DNA of 64,000 bases from Marinomonas rhizomae (GTDB taxonomy: Bacteria > Pseudomonadota > Gammaproteobacteria > Pseudomonadales > Marinomonadaceae), in the NCBI RefSeq assembly GCF_024397855.1, contig NZ_CP073343.1, forward strand, positions 1,550,001-1,614,000, in the 5' to 3' direction. Under the pieces are notes generated by a model. That model was not told the DNA's origin, searched no databases, and saw only the letters and a list, made by a program, of their open reading frames with translations. The position numbers were made by a program, and so were the translations under genes. Positions 46,408 to 55,453 of this stretch are shown in pieces; position 1 is the stretch's first letter, and each line of letters begins with the position of its first letter.

Positions 46408-46435
46408 AATTAAATGTTTCATTGTAGGAATGGAT

Positions 46436-47035
46436 ATGACTTTAGAAATTCGCAAAATCGTTAGTTTTGAAGAAGAGACACTGGTTGAAGGTTTTAAAGC
46501 AGCAGATACGCCTTTACGTATGTTCGCTGTTGCCGCTGTCATTAAAAACCCATGGGCTGGTAAGTATGTTGAAGACCTAAAACCAATCGTTCTAGAGTAC
46601 GGCCCACAGCTTGGAAAATTATTAACGGATAGAATTTGTGAATTAGCTGGCGGCGCTGACAAGATAGAAGCCTTTGGTAAAGCGGCACTTGTTGGTCTTA
46701 ATGGTGAGATCGAACATGCCTCCGCTCTTATTCATACCCTACATTTCGGTAATTTTTATCGAGAAGCGGTAGAAGCGAAATCCTTCTTATCGTTTACCAA
46801 TACTCGTGGTCCTGCCAACGCGTCTATTTCTGTTCCTATGATGGATAAGAACGATGGCGGTAAGAGATCTCACTATTTGACACTGCAATTCAATATTAAT
46901 GATGCACCAGGTGCCGATGAAGTTGTCGTTGTGTTGGGTGGTGCTACAGGCGGTAGACCGCATCATCGTATTGGTGACCGTTATCAAGAGTTGAAGGAGC
47001 TAGGGCATGACATTGAAAACCCTGCAGCGGTTTAA
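46436..47035 (+). CDS. DUF1185 ('amino acid synthesis family') protein
   Basis: 199 residues; start at the second ATG (46436), for which TAGGAA is well spaced. Matches the DUF1185 family (FKAADTPLRMFAVAAVIKNPWAGKYVEDL, GKAALVGLNGEIEHASALIHTLHFGNFYREAV, RGPANASISVPMMDK). The family name 'amino acid synthesis' is historical; no activity is established. It is the first gene of the catabolic operon and overlaps the alpha/beta-hydrolase gene by 29 bp, so it is probably part of the pathway. Confidence 0.88.
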   Translation: MTLEIRKIVSFEEETLVEGFKAADTPLRMFAVAAVIKNPWAGKYVEDLKPIVLEYGPQLGKLLTDRICELAGGADKIEAFGKAALVGLNGEIEHASALIHTLHFGNFYREAVEAKSFLSFTNTRGPANASISVPMMDKNDGGKRSHYLTLQFNINDAPGADEVVVVLGGATGGRPHHRIGDRYQELKELGHDIENPAAV

Positions 47036-47840
47036 ATCTCCGACAGGTCTTTCCTACGTGAAGCTAGGGCAAGGGCCATCCCTTGTTCTTATTCATGGAG
47101 TAGGGCTTAGGCTGGAAGCTTGGGTTAATCAATTAGAGACCTTGTCTAAAAACTATACCGTTTATGCTGTCGATATGCCTGGTCATGGAGAGAGTAATTT
47201 GATGAAAGAATGCACGGATATCTCTAAATACACAGATGTTATTGCCCGTTGGGTAAAAACAGAATTGAAGTCCTCTGTTGTTATGGTTGGTCATTCAATG
47301 GGGTCGATGATTGCGCTGAATTTTGCGATTCGATATTCAAAGCTTTGCTCTGGAGTGCTTGCTCTTAACTCGGTTTATCGTCGATCTGCAGAAGCTAAGA
47401 AAGCTGTTTTGGCGAGAGTTCAGCAAATTAAACATGACATTAACGCGCAAAATGTCACGAGTCCTGTGGCTCGTTGGTTTGATTATCCGGTTCAAGGCAA
47501 TGATGTTGTCTACGCTGATTTGTGCTGCCAATGGCTTAGTCAGGCACCTTTAGATGGCTATCGACAAGCCTACGAAGTGTTTTGTCTAAACGATGGTCCA
47601 GCTGAAAGTGATCTGAATGCGCTTGAAGTACCTGCAATGTTTATTACCAGTCGTAATGACCCGAACTCTTTACCTTCTATGTCTGAGAATATGGCCGCTA
47701 TTTGCCCTAAAGGTGAATCGTATGTTGTTGAAGATGCACGACATATGGCCCCGTTGACTCATTCAAATGAAATAAACCCGATTATGATTGATTTCGCCTC
47801 ACGCTGCTTTATTCAATCAAAGGAGATGTCTTATGAGTAA
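47007..47840 (+). CDS. Alpha/beta hydrolase (probable TgnD-like N-methylformamido-methylenesuccinate hydrolase)
   Basis: 277 residues. Oxyanion-hole segment LVLIHGVGLRLEAW, nucleophile elbow GHSMGS, acid in FITSRNDPN and catalytic His in VEDARHMAP give a complete triad. AAGGAG lies before the ATG. In the trigonelline pathway an alpha/beta hydrolase (TgnD) splits (E)-2-((N-methylformamido)methylene)succinate to succinate semialdehyde, methylamine, formate and CO2. The surrounding genes make that the best match, but the assignment is by context. Confidence 0.85.
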   Translation: MTLKTLQRFKSPTGLSYVKLGQGPSLVLIHGVGLRLEAWVNQLETLSKNYTVYAVDMPGHGESNLMKECTDISKYTDVIARWVKTELKSSVVMVGHSMGSMIALNFAIRYSKLCSGVLALNSVYRRSAEAKKAVLARVQQIKHDINAQNVTSPVARWFDYPVQGNDVVYADLCCQWLSQAPLDGYRQAYEVFCLNDGPAESDLNALEVPAMFITSRNDPNSLPSMSENMAAICPKGESYVVEDARHMAPLTHSNEINPIMIDFASRCFIQSKEMSYE

Positions 47841-48741
47841 TTTTGACGTACGTGAACTCCGCAATGCATTTGGTTCCTTTATGACTGGAGTAACAATAGT
47901 GACTGCAGTAAGTAAAACCGGAGAAAAGGTAGGTTTTACTGCGAACTCATTTACGTCGGTATCCATGGATCCACCTTTGTTATTGGTATGTCCTGCTGTG
48001 CGCTTATCTAGCTACGATATTTTTGAGTCATGTGACCATTTCGCGGTGAGTGTTCTCGCGGAAGATCAGCAGCATGCTTCGAATACATTTGCGGGTTCTA
48101 AAGGGGATCGTTTTGCTGAGGTGGAATGGCATGCTAATGAGTTTGGAACACCATTGATTACGGGGGCAGTTGCACATTTTTCTTGCTCGTCATTTCAAAA
48201 AGTTGAAGCTGGTGATCACTTGCTGTTGATGGGCAAAGTTGAGCAGTTCTCAAGTAATGAAAAGTTTGGATTAGGCTATGCAAAAGGCGGTTACTTTAGC
48301 TTAGGCATGGAGCATAAGGCGGAAGAGATTGCTCATGATCAGTTCGCTCAAGTCGGAGCGTTATTGGAATGTAATGGCAAACTCTTACTTAAACAAACCG
48401 ATCAAGGCTTTAGTTTACCGCAAGGCAAGATGCAGGCGGATATTTCCTCTCTTCAAACCCTAAAAAACATGCTTGTTTCGCTTGGTATCGAAGCGGAAGT
48501 AGGTCAGGTGTTTTCTGTGTATGAGAAGTCAACAGCGGGTAATTTTGTCGCTTTTTATCGTGCTGAGAGTGCCTCTGAAAATACGCCTGATGGTTATGAG
48601 TATGTAGCCATTGATGACTTGGCTGATGTGGCTTTTGCTTCTTCAGACTTAACCTCTATGGTGACACGTTTCGCTCAAGAAAAGCGTAATGGCGTTTTTC
48701 GCCTATACGTCGGTAATGAATTGGAAGGGGATGTACGATGA
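47833..48741 (+). CDS. Flavin reductase component fused to a Nudix-like domain (TgnB-like)
   Basis: 302 residues; the ATG at 47833 follows AGGAGATG and overlaps the hydrolase stop. The N-terminal domain (about 1-165) is a flavin reductase-like FMN/FAD fold (ELRNAFGSFMTGVTIVTAVSKTGEKVGFTANSFTSVSMDPPLLLVC). The C-terminal part (about 175-300: FAQVGALLECNGKLLLKQTDQGFSLPQGKM...) is Nudix-like. The Nudix box is degenerate: the REUXEEXGU glutamates are missing, so hydrolase activity is unlikely. It should supply reduced flavin to the luciferase-like monooxygenase encoded next. Confidence 0.87.
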   Translation: MSNFDVRELRNAFGSFMTGVTIVTAVSKTGEKVGFTANSFTSVSMDPPLLLVCPAVRLSSYDIFESCDHFAVSVLAEDQQHASNTFAGSKGDRFAEVEWHANEFGTPLITGAVAHFSCSSFQKVEAGDHLLLMGKVEQFSSNEKFGLGYAKGGYFSLGMEHKAEEIAHDQFAQVGALLECNGKLLLKQTDQGFSLPQGKMQADISSLQTLKNMLVSLGIEAEVGQVFSVYEKSTAGNFVAFYRAESASENTPDGYEYVAIDDLADVAFASSDLTSMVTRFAQEKRNGVFRLYVGNELEGDVR

Positions 48742-49772
48742 AGTTTTCACTTTTTGCTCATATGGAGCGGGTAGACGAACAACAGCGTCAGAAAGATCTT
48801 TATGATGAATTTATGTCGCTTTGTAAAATGGCGGATGAAGGCGGAATGACGACGGTTTGGACGGGTGAACACCACGGCATGGACTTTACTATTGCGCCAA
48901 ACCCATTCTTGAATTTAATTGATATTTCTCATCAAACTAAAAATATTCGCTTGGGAACAGGAACTGTAGTGGCGCCATATTGGCACCCAATAAAGCTGGC
49001 GGGCGAAGCGGCGATGACAGACATCATCACTAAAGGCCGTCTTGAATTAGGTATTGCACGTGGTGCTTATTCTTTTGAGTACGAGCGTATGGTTCCAGGT
49101 GGAATGGACGCTTGGGGAGCCGGTGAGTGTTTACGAGAAATGGTACCTGCTATCAAGGGGTTATGGAAAGGGAATCACACACAAGAAAGTAAGCATTATA
49201 ACTTTCCGAAAACCACGTCTTCACCAAAGCCATTAACACAAGACGGTCCTCCAATCTGGATTGCAGCGCGAGACATTAATAGCCATGAATTCGCTATTAG
49301 CCAAGACTGTAATGTGCAAGTAACTCCTCTTTGGCTGGGTTTAGAGGAAGTTGAAGGGCTTATCGAAAAGTACAACGAAGCCTGCACCAAGTTTGATCGT
49401 CGTACCAAAATTATGATTTTGCAGCATGCGTATGTCGCAAAGGATGAGATTGAAGCAGACAAAGCAGCGACTAAGTTGCATGAATTCTATTGTTATTTTG
49501 GCGCGTGGTTTAAGAATGAACGCCCAATTAATCAGGGATTGATTCAGTCTCTTACTCAAGAGGAAATTGATAATCACCCATTCTATAAAAAAGAAGCCAT
49601 TAAAAACGATCTCATGATAGGCACTTCTGAACAGATTATTGAGCGTCTCAAGCATTATGAAGCACTTGGTTATGATGAATTTGCTTATTGGTCTGATTCC
49701 GGCATGACTCGTGAAGAAAAAGAAGCGTCTTTACGTCGCTTTATTGATGAAGTAATGCCAGCTTTTAAATAA
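48738..49772 (+). CDS. Luciferase-like (LLM) flavin-dependent monooxygenase (TgnA-like)
   Basis: 344 residues; ATGA overlap with the reductase gene. LLM TIM-barrel features: MKFSLFAHMERVD, TTVWTGEHHGMDFTIAPNPFLNLIDISHQTKNIRLGTGTVVAPYWHPIKLAGEAAMTDIITKGRLELGIARGAYSFEYERM, and the C-terminal 'GTSEQIIERLKHYEALGYDEFAYW'. In the trigonelline pathway such an enzyme (TgnA) with its reductase (TgnB) opens the N-methylpyridinium ring. The order reductase-oxygenase and the flanking dehydrogenase fit this. The exact substrate cannot be read from sequence alone. Confidence 0.88.
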   Translation: MKFSLFAHMERVDEQQRQKDLYDEFMSLCKMADEGGMTTVWTGEHHGMDFTIAPNPFLNLIDISHQTKNIRLGTGTVVAPYWHPIKLAGEAAMTDIITKGRLELGIARGAYSFEYERMVPGGMDAWGAGECLREMVPAIKGLWKGNHTQESKHYNFPKTTSSPKPLTQDGPPIWIAARDINSHEFAISQDCNVQVTPLWLGLEEVEGLIEKYNEACTKFDRRTKIMILQHAYVAKDEIEADKAATKLHEFYCYFGAWFKNERPINQGLIQSLTQEEIDNHPFYKKEAIKNDLMIGTSEQIIERLKHYEALGYDEFAYWSDSGMTREEKEASLRRFIDEVMPAFK

Positions 49773-49783
49773 GGAATAGGCTC

Positions 49784-51277
49784 ATGTCTAATAAAAATAA
49801 ATTACCGCACTTTAAGTTGCTTATTGATGGTGTCTGGACCGATGGTGCCAATGCTCGTTCTATGACAACAACGAACCCTGCAACGGGTGAAGCTTGGGCA
49901 ACCTTTGCCATGGCGGAAGCCGAAGATGTTGATCGCGCCGTTAAAGCGGCACGCAATGCGCTTTCTAAGAAAGAATGGGGCGGATTAAGCCCGACGCAGC
50001 GTGGTGTTTTAATGCATAAGTTGGCTGATCTATTGGAGCAGCATTCAGAAGCATTAGGCGAAATTGAAACCACAGACAGTGGCAAGCTGGCTGCAGAAAC
50101 ACAGAGTCAAGCCAAATACGTAGCGAGCTATTACCGTTATTACGCCGGACTAGCCGACAAAATAGAAGGCCATACATTACCAATCGACAAGCCAGATATG
50201 CATGTCTTTACCAAGCCTGAACCGATCGGTGTGGTTGCTGCCGTCGTGCCTTGGAATGCGCAAATGTTTTTAACCGCTACTAAGTTGGCGCCTGCGTTAG
50301 CTGCAGGTTGTACGGTGATCATTAAAGCGTCAGAAGTTGCTCCAATTGCCATTTTAGAATTTGCTAAATTGATTGAAAAGGCAGGGTTTCCAAGTGGTGT
50401 TGTCTCTGTCATTACTGGGGATGCTGAAGGGTGTGCAATTCCACTGACATCCCATCCTGATATTGATCGTCTTGCTTTTACTGGTGGCCCAGAAACAGCA
50501 AAACATGTGGTTAGAAATACCGCAAACAACTTCGCCGTGACGTCATTAGAGTTAGGTGGTAAATCACCGATTTTAGTTTTTGATGATGCCAATATTGAAA
50601 GTGCTGCAAATGGCATTATCGCAGGAAATTTTGGTGCATCTGGCCAGTCTTGCGTTGCGGGTTCTCGTGTTTATGTTCAACGTGATATATACCCAAAAAT
50701 TTTGGCGCGTTTGTTAGAAAAAGCCGCAGCTATTGTTGTTGGAAATCCTTTGAATGCGACAAGTCATATCGGTCCCTTGTGCACCTTGGCACAAGTTGAA
50801 GGCATTGAGCGAGCGTTGGATAAAGCTAAAAATCAAGGCGGTAAAATTTTAACAGGAGGAACACGTCTAAAGGATCTTGGGTCTGATTATTATTTCGCAC
50901 CCACTATCGTTGAGTGTCCGACTTACGATATTGAAACACTGCATGTCGAGCTATTTGGCCCTGTCTTATCTATCGCTTGTTTTGATTCGGAAGAAGAAGC
51001 GATTACGTTAGCAAATAACTCTGAGTTCGGGCTTGGATCAGGCCTTTTTACCGAGAATTTAGCTCGTGCGATGCGTGTTTCCCAACAAATTAAATCTGGT
51101 ATCTGTTGGGTGAATACTTATCGGGCCGTTTCGCCCATGGCTCCTTTTGGCGGTGTTAACCAATCAGGCTATGGACGTGAAGCGGGTATTCAAGCTATTC
51201 AGGATTACATCAGGGTTCGTACCACTTGGATTAGTACATCAAGTGAACCTATGGGTAATCCATTTGTAATGCGATAA
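49784..51277 (+). CDS. Aldehyde dehydrogenase (TgnC-like, hydroxybutyrolactone/aldehyde oxidation)
   Basis: 497 residues of the NAD(P)+-dependent ALDH superfamily. It has the VPWNAQMFLTATKLAPALAAGCTVIIKASE cofactor block, general-base Glu in LELGGKSP and catalytic Cys in GASGQSCVAGSRVYV. The C-terminal 'PFGGVNQSGYGREAGIQAIQDYI' is normal. It follows the monooxygenase by 11 bp. In the tgn pathway TgnC, an ALDH, oxidises the ring-cleavage product (MFMB) to the substituted methylenesuccinate, and this gene is the best candidate. Confidence 0.88.
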   Translation: MSNKNKLPHFKLLIDGVWTDGANARSMTTTNPATGEAWATFAMAEAEDVDRAVKAARNALSKKEWGGLSPTQRGVLMHKLADLLEQHSEALGEIETTDSGKLAAETQSQAKYVASYYRYYAGLADKIEGHTLPIDKPDMHVFTKPEPIGVVAAVVPWNAQMFLTATKLAPALAAGCTVIIKASEVAPIAILEFAKLIEKAGFPSGVVSVITGDAEGCAIPLTSHPDIDRLAFTGGPETAKHVVRNTANNFAVTSLELGGKSPILVFDDANIESAANGIIAGNFGASGQSCVAGSRVYVQRDIYPKILARLLEKAAAIVVGNPLNATSHIGPLCTLAQVEGIERALDKAKNQGGKILTGGTRLKDLGSDYYFAPTIVECPTYDIETLHVELFGPVLSIACFDSEEEAITLANNSEFGLGSGLFTENLARAMRVSQQIKSGICWVNTYRAVSPMAPFGGVNQSGYGREAGIQAIQDYIRVRTTWISTSSEPMGNPFVMR

Positions 51278-51345
51278 ATACAGGTTATTTGTGCCTTTTA
51301 ATTATCTTGAATCTGCATTTTAGCGAGTGGATGGTGTTTGTAATG

Positions 51346-51359
51346 AATCGAATTCGATT
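51346..51359. promoter_or_regulatory. 14-bp perfect palindrome upstream of the BCCT gene
   Basis: AATCGAATTCGATT in the 223-bp gap between the aldehyde dehydrogenase and transporter genes. The gap suggests a separate promoter, and the palindrome is a possible regulator site. It differs from the TGGTATACCA palindrome. No clear -10/-35 pair was identified. Confidence 0.4.
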
Positions 51360-51500
51360 TGCAATGAATTCAAGCATTCATCGCCATGTGATTGCTAATA
51401 AATAGCTTCTAAAGATGTTAGAAAGAAAGCGCTGTAACAGCCTAAATCAATAAAAATAAACTCAAATATTATATTTGAAGGCTTATGCTTAGGAGTTGTA

Positions 51501-53120
51501 ATGAAACCAAGCAGTACAGAACAAGATATGAGTCATAAGAGAATGCGCAACATTATGTCCTACGGTTCCATTTTGATGGTCGGGGCGTTTGTTCTCTTTT
51601 CGGTTTTAAATGTAAAGCTATCTAACGATATAGCTAATGGAATTAATCATTGGATCCAAACTAATATGAGTTGGTATTACATAGCGGTTGTCTGCTTTGT
51701 ACTATTTTTCTCAGTATGGGTGGCATTCAGTCGCTACGGTAATATTCGTCTTGGTAGGGATGATGAGAAACCTGAATTCGGTTTTACCGCCTGGTTCTCA
51801 ATGTTGTTTAGTTGTGCGATTGGTACTGGGCTATTGTTCTGGAGTATTGCAGAGCCTATTACCTATTTACAGGGCAATCCATTTTTGGATATGGAGCAGA
51901 TACAACCTAATACGCTAGAAGCAGCACGAGTGGCATTGCGTATAACCATGTTTCATTGGGGACTTCACGGTTGGGCTGTTTATATTTTAGTGGGTCTTTG
52001 TTTAGCGTATTTTTGCTACCGAAGAGGGCTGCCGCTTACCGTCCGTTCTGGATTGTACCCGCTATTGGGCGATAGAATTTATGGTCCTATTGGTCATGCT
52101 GTCGATTTTTTGGCTATATTCAGCACGCTTTTCGGAACTGCTACTACGTTAGGTCTTGGGGTGTCGCAAATGAACGCCGGCCTGAATTATCTTTTTGGAA
52201 TCGAAATATCTTCTACATCTCAGGTAATATTAATCGCCATTGTCTCGATTATAGCGACTATTTCCGCTATTTCAGGGGTAGGTAGAGGTATTCGAATATT
52301 GAGTATTTGGAATATTCGATTAAGCGTACTCGTCATTGCGTTTTTCGTTCTAGCTGGCCCTACGGTGTTTTTACTAAAAATGACCGTATCAGGTTTAGGT
52401 GACTATTTTACTAACTTCATTCCTATGGGGTTTTGGGTTGATACGGATCCTAATCGTCAATGGCAGAGCTGGTGGACAATATTTTACTGGGGCTGGTGGT
52501 TGTCTTGGGGCCCATTAGTTGGGATGTTCATTGCGCGTATTTCTCGTGGCCGCACTATTCGCCAGTTCCTATTGACTGCTTTAGTCATTCCTCCATTAGG
52601 CGGTTTTATTTGGATTATTGTGTTCGGTGGAACAGCTCTTCATATTCAGGTGCTTGGTGATGGTTCTCTAGCTAGCGTTGTGAATGACAATATTACATTG
52701 GCTTTGTACAGCACCATTGAGGCGATCAATGTGCCATCTTTAACGAATTTGGTGGCAGGTCTTACTACTTTCCTTATTGTTACATGGTTTGTGACCTCTG
52801 CGGATTCAGGAACCTTGGTCATTTGTACAATAGTGTCACTTGGTGATAAGAACCCATCTAAAGTGTTGCGTCTTGTTTGGGGGATCGGGCTTGGTGCTGT
52901 CTCAGCTATTCTATTGATTGCTGGTGGGTTGGACTCTTTAAAAACTGCGTCAATTATCGCCGCTTTACCTTTCTCTGTTGTTTTATTGTTTATGTGTTGG
53001 GCGTTGGTGAAAGGCTTGGCTGATGAAGCTAATGGCATCCGTTACAACCAAAATGATCTTGCAGGTAGTGGTTCTCAGGAAAAGTCTGTTTCTTCAAAAG
53101 AAGAGCTTGCGTCAAATTAA
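51501..53120 (+). CDS. BCCT-family quaternary-ammonium transporter
   Basis: 539 residues, about 12 transmembrane helices. The BCCT signature is seen in QSWWTIFYWGWWLSWGPLVGMFIARISRGRTIRQF and in the earlier LLFWSIAEPITYLQGNPF. An AGGAG site precedes the ATG. BCCT carriers import betaines, carnitine, choline and similar zwitterionic ammonium compounds. Trigonelline and homarine are of this kind, so it is the probable uptake system of the cluster. It lacks the long C-terminal osmosensing tail of BetP, consistent with nutrient rather than osmoprotectant uptake. Confidence 0.92.
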   Translation: MKPSSTEQDMSHKRMRNIMSYGSILMVGAFVLFSVLNVKLSNDIANGINHWIQTNMSWYYIAVVCFVLFFSVWVAFSRYGNIRLGRDDEKPEFGFTAWFSMLFSCAIGTGLLFWSIAEPITYLQGNPFLDMEQIQPNTLEAARVALRITMFHWGLHGWAVYILVGLCLAYFCYRRGLPLTVRSGLYPLLGDRIYGPIGHAVDFLAIFSTLFGTATTLGLGVSQMNAGLNYLFGIEISSTSQVILIAIVSIIATISAISGVGRGIRILSIWNIRLSVLVIAFFVLAGPTVFLLKMTVSGLGDYFTNFIPMGFWVDTDPNRQWQSWWTIFYWGWWLSWGPLVGMFIARISRGRTIRQFLLTALVIPPLGGFIWIIVFGGTALHIQVLGDGSLASVVNDNITLALYSTIEAINVPSLTNLVAGLTTFLIVTWFVTSADSGTLVICTIVSLGDKNPSKVLRLVWGIGLGAVSAILLIAGGLDSLKTASIIAALPFSVVLLFMCWALVKGLADEANGIRYNQNDLAGSGSQEKSVSSKEELASN

Positions 53121-53156
53121 GCTATTTACTGAGGATGATTTCTCAATGGAGCAAAT

Positions 53157-54620
53157 ATGTTACAACAAAAATTAAAAGATCCTTCATTACTTAAATGCGC
53201 AGGATTTATCAATGGACAGTGGGTGCAAACCAAGACTGAAAAAGTATTTGAGGTGTTTAATCCATCGACTGGTGATGTGGTTGCCAATGTCGCGGATCTA
53301 GGGGTTAAAGAAACACAGCTGGCCATTGATGCTGCTCAAGCCGCTTTTGAAAAGTGGCGAGAAGTACCTGCCAAGCAAAGGTCTTCTCTTTTGCGTCGCT
53401 GGTTTGACCTTGTTATGGAGAATCAAGAAGATCTGGCTTTAATTATGACCTTTGAACAAGGGAAAGTGATTGCAGAGTCTCGTGGTGAAGTGGCTTATGG
53501 TGCTTCTTATATTGAATGGTTTGCTGAAGAAGCGAAACGTATCTATGGTGATATTCTTCCAAGCACTACCTCAGACCGACGTTCACTAGTGATTAAGCAA
53601 GCTGTCGGTGTGGTCGGCGCGATTACACCATGGAATTTTCCCAATGCTATGATCACTCGTAAAGTGGCTCCAGCATTAGCGGCAGGTTGCACGATTGTAT
53701 TAAAGCCCGCATCTGAAACACCGCTTTCAGCCTTGGCATTGGCTGAATTGGCCGATCGAGCTGGTTTTCCAGCGGGTGTATTTAATGTCATAACAGGAAC
53801 GGATTCAAAGGCGATTGGCGCAGAACTGACATCTAACCCTATTGTGAAAAAAATCACATTTACGGGCTCTACGGCAGTAGGCAAGATATTGATGGAACAA
53901 TCTGCAAAAACCGTTAAGAAAACATCAATGGAGCTGGGTGGGAATGCACCTGTTTTGATATTCGAAGATGCTGACTTAGATAAAGCAGTTGAAGGTGCAT
54001 TGATAGCGAAGTTTCGTAATGCAGGTCAGACTTGTATATGTGCCAATCGTATTTTGGTTCAGGACTCTATTTACGAAGAGTTTATCCGTCGTTTTACGGC
54101 ACGTGTATCTGAGTTTGTACTGGGCGATGGACTCTCTTCTACTAGTACAATGGGACCTTTAATTACGAAAAAGGCGGTGGCTGGTGTTGTCTCTTTGGTG
54201 GATGATGCGGTAAGTCTCGGGGCGAAGGTTTGTATCGGGGGCAGTGTTGGCAGTAATGGAGATTATTTCTTTGAGCCAACAGTTCTTAGAGATTTAAGCG
54301 CTTCAATGCGTCTTGCCAAAGAAGAGGTGTTTGGTCCTGTCGCACCTGTGTTTAAGTTTAGTTCAGAGAAAGAAGCCGTTGCCATGGCTAATGATACTGA
54401 ATTTGGACTTGCAGCTTATATGTACACTAAGGATCACGCACGTATCTGGCGTGTTGGTGAGGCGCTTGAGTACGGTATGGTGGGGATCAATGAAACTGCC
54501 ATCAGTTCTGAAATGATACCTTTTGGTGGCGTAAAAGAATCAGGTCAGGGGCGCGAAGGTTCAAAATATGGACTAGAAGACTATTTAGAAATCAAATACT
54601 TGTGTATGGGGGATATCTGA
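53157..54620 (+). CDS. Succinate-semialdehyde dehydrogenase (GabD/TgnE-like)
   Basis: 487 residues, near the GabD length. NADP-binding block ITPWNFPNAMITRKVAPALAAGCTIVLKPASETPLSA, catalytic Glu in MELGGNAPV, catalytic Cys in FRNAGQTCICANRILVQ, and the C-terminal PFGGVKESGQGREGSKYGLEDYLEIKYLC. These are the features that separate succinate-semialdehyde dehydrogenases from betaine-aldehyde enzymes. Last gene of the cluster: it would turn succinate semialdehyde into succinate, the exit to the TCA cycle. Confidence 0.92.
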   Translation: MLQQKLKDPSLLKCAGFINGQWVQTKTEKVFEVFNPSTGDVVANVADLGVKETQLAIDAAQAAFEKWREVPAKQRSSLLRRWFDLVMENQEDLALIMTFEQGKVIAESRGEVAYGASYIEWFAEEAKRIYGDILPSTTSDRRSLVIKQAVGVVGAITPWNFPNAMITRKVAPALAAGCTIVLKPASETPLSALALAELADRAGFPAGVFNVITGTDSKAIGAELTSNPIVKKITFTGSTAVGKILMEQSAKTVKKTSMELGGNAPVLIFEDADLDKAVEGALIAKFRNAGQTCICANRILVQDSIYEEFIRRFTARVSEFVLGDGLSSTSTMGPLITKKAVAGVVSLVDDAVSLGAKVCIGGSVGSNGDYFFEPTVLRDLSASMRLAKEEVFGPVAPVFKFSSEKEAVAMANDTEFGLAAYMYTKDHARIWRVGEALEYGMVGINETAISSEMIPFGGVKESGQGREGSKYGLEDYLEIKYLCMGDI

Positions 54621-54626
54621 TAGGAA

Positions 54627-54665
54627 TGGAGAATCCCCAAGCTAGTAGGCTTGGGGGATTCTCCA
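54627..54665 (+). terminator. Very stable hairpin ending the catabolic cluster
   Basis: TGGAGAATCCCCAAGC (54627-54642) pairs with GCTTGGGG-G-ATTCTCCA (54649-54665), a 16-bp stem with one bulged G and a 6-nt loop. No strong T tract follows, so it is either a terminator of unusual type or a 3'-end stabiliser. Confidence 0.7.
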
Positions 54666-54877
54666 TATTCAGCGTTAATAATTAATAGTGTTTTTAAGTG
54701 TATCTAGGCACTTTCGTAGTGTTACCTTTTTCGTCATATCCTACTATTTTCTGTATTTCATAAGTAAGCCCTGTTTGTTTAGTACGAAAGCATTGTGAAA
54801 TAAAAATGATGAGGTTTGTGCTTTGTAGCTTATTCAAGCTAGAGTAAGAGAGTGCTAATCATTGATAAGGAATAAGT

Positions 54878-55348
54878 ATGACAGGTTTGAAGAAAAATCG
54901 AGGCTTTACTCATTTAGCGCGAGGTGTTGCCGCTGCGCTGCTTATTACGCAAGTGACGGCATGTGGTACTTTGCTTTACCCTGAGCGTCGCGGTCAAACA
55001 AATGGTCAAATCGATGTCGGCGTCGCTGCATTGGATGCTATCGGCTTATTGTTTTTCTTTGTTCCTGGCGTTGTTGCATTTGGTGTGGACTTTATTACCG
55101 GTGCTATTTACTTACCTGGTGGTGGCATGGCAAGTTTAACCGAAGATGAGTTGAACTCGATTAAAAATGGTCCTGACTCAATAGATGTTGAAAAGTTTAA
55201 AACCTTAATAGCACAACGTAGCGATATTAAACTGCCAAAGGATGCTTACACAGATAAATTGAATGTGATGGCGATGTCTTCAACTCAATCTCTTAAAACC
55301 GCTATGAATATGTCTAACGAGCAAGTTGCTTCTGCTAAGGCCTATTAA
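54878..55348 (+). CDS. Predicted lipoprotein of unknown function
   Basis: 156 residues with a lipoprotein signal: hydrophobic stretch GVAAALLITQ and lipobox VTAC with Cys 29. The sequence then reads GTLLYPERRGQTNGQIDVGVAALDAIGLLFFFVPGVVAFGVDFITGAIYLPGG, which carries a hydrophobic helix and resembles a small conserved lipoprotein family. The rest is soluble. Stands alone, 257 bp after the dehydrogenase gene. Function unknown. Confidence 0.82.
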   Translation: MTGLKKNRGFTHLARGVAAALLITQVTACGTLLYPERRGQTNGQIDVGVAALDAIGLLFFFVPGVVAFGVDFITGAIYLPGGGMASLTEDELNSIKNGPDSIDVEKFKTLIAQRSDIKLPKDAYTDKLNVMAMSSTQSLKTAMNMSNEQVASAKAY

Positions 55349-55453
55349 ATTATTAAACACAGTTAGCCGCTATTAAACTAGAAGGGTAGCGGTTAATTTA
55401 TAAAGGGTTTGAGTCTTAAGCTGATGGATGCTGTCTTTCGTTTAGGGCTTACG

